Shown here: piece by piece, positions 15,395 to 15,466 of the stretch
How the letters are laid out: each line of letters starts with the position of its first letter
How positions within the stretch are numbered: position 1 is the first letter of the stretch
From: Nitrospirota bacterium
Lineage (GTDB): Bacteria > Nitrospirota_A > Leptospirillia > Leptospirillales > Leptospirillaceae
Length of the DNA: 15,466 nt
Assembly: GCA_021838765.1 (NCBI GenBank)
Contig: JAKCCY010000059.1
Coordinates: 1-15,466, forward strand
Direction: 5' to 3'
Notes under the pieces: generated by a model
Told to the model about the DNA's origin: nothing
What the model saw: only the letters and a program-made list of their open reading frames with translations
The model's database searches: none
Position numbers and translations under genes: made by a program

Positions 15395-15423
15395 TTTACA
15401 TTTAAGTATTTATGTTATATAAT
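15395..15423 (+). promoter_or_regulatory. Near-consensus sigma-70 promoter for a gene beyond the right edge
   Basis: TTTACA (15395-15400) and TATAAT (15418-15423) are 17 bp apart, matching consensus in 11 of 12 positions, in an AT-rich stretch. It points to the right and is followed by a strong Shine-Dalgarno at 15454-15460. It is divergent from the chemoreceptor gene. Confidence 0.65.
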
Positions 15424-15453
15424 ATTTTCATCAATTCACACCCCTAATACCTT

Positions 15454-15460
15454 AAGGAGG
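15454..15460 (+). promoter_or_regulatory. Shine-Dalgarno of a plus-strand gene starting at the window end
   Basis: AAGGAGG at 15454-15460 is followed by CTTGAT and the window end. The last two bases, AT, would form ATG at 15465 if the next base is G; a start slightly further on is equally possible. No coding sequence is visible. Confidence 0.55.
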
Positions 15461-15466
15461 CTTGAT

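Overview
The window looks like chromosome from a Gram-negative, GC-moderate bacterium. It carries an outer-membrane two-partner secretion pair, a lipobox protein, a transmembrane chemoreceptor and c-di-GMP proteins. GC-rich genes on both sides flank a visibly more AT-rich accessory patch at about 7.86-8.56 kb. A Leptospirillum-like (Nitrospirota) host is a guess from overall style; no rRNA or marker gene is present to prove it.

Left block (1-3668, all minus strand): a small lipoprotein gene, then a TpsB outer-membrane transporter (FhaC/ShlB type), then the 5' 432 codons of its TpsA exoprotein, with a signal peptide, the TPS (haemagglutination-activity) domain and the start of GLUG repeats. 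TpsA runs off the left edge. The TpsB is odd: the Omp85-type VRGY/F motif reads VMAL. A long hairpin lies between the lipoprotein gene and tpsB.

Centre-left (3669-7661): a 360-bp divergent intergenic region with a candidate promoter and a perfect 10-bp inverted repeat, then a 1210-residue plus-strand regulator. Its domains are SARP/BTAD, a class III cyclase-like domain that appears catalytically dead, a STAND-type NTPase and a TPR-like tail. Its divergent position makes the secretion operon a plausible target.

Accessory patch (about 7.66-10.88 kb, minus strand): a two-gene cassette of an ABC/OLD-type ATPase and an HNH nuclease, joined by an ATGA overlap and resembling Septu (PtuAB) anti-phage systems. 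Downstream of it in transcription is an AT-rich, secreted PEGA-like protein. Upstream of the ATPase is a short 3' coding remnant, itself joined to the ATPase start by an ATGA overlap, which suggests that an upstream partner gene has been lost. Several palindromes mark the edges of these genes.

Right block (10886-15466): a GAF-GGDEF diguanylate cyclase (plus strand) converges on a minus-strand pair, a methyl-accepting chemotaxis protein followed 50 nt later by an EAL-HDOD protein. Together these form a signalling patch linking chemosensing and c-di-GMP. At the right edge a near-consensus sigma-70 promoter and a strong Shine-Dalgarno announce a plus-strand gene starting just beyond the window. 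I saw no RNA gene, CRISPR array, complete insertion sequence or reverse transcriptase.
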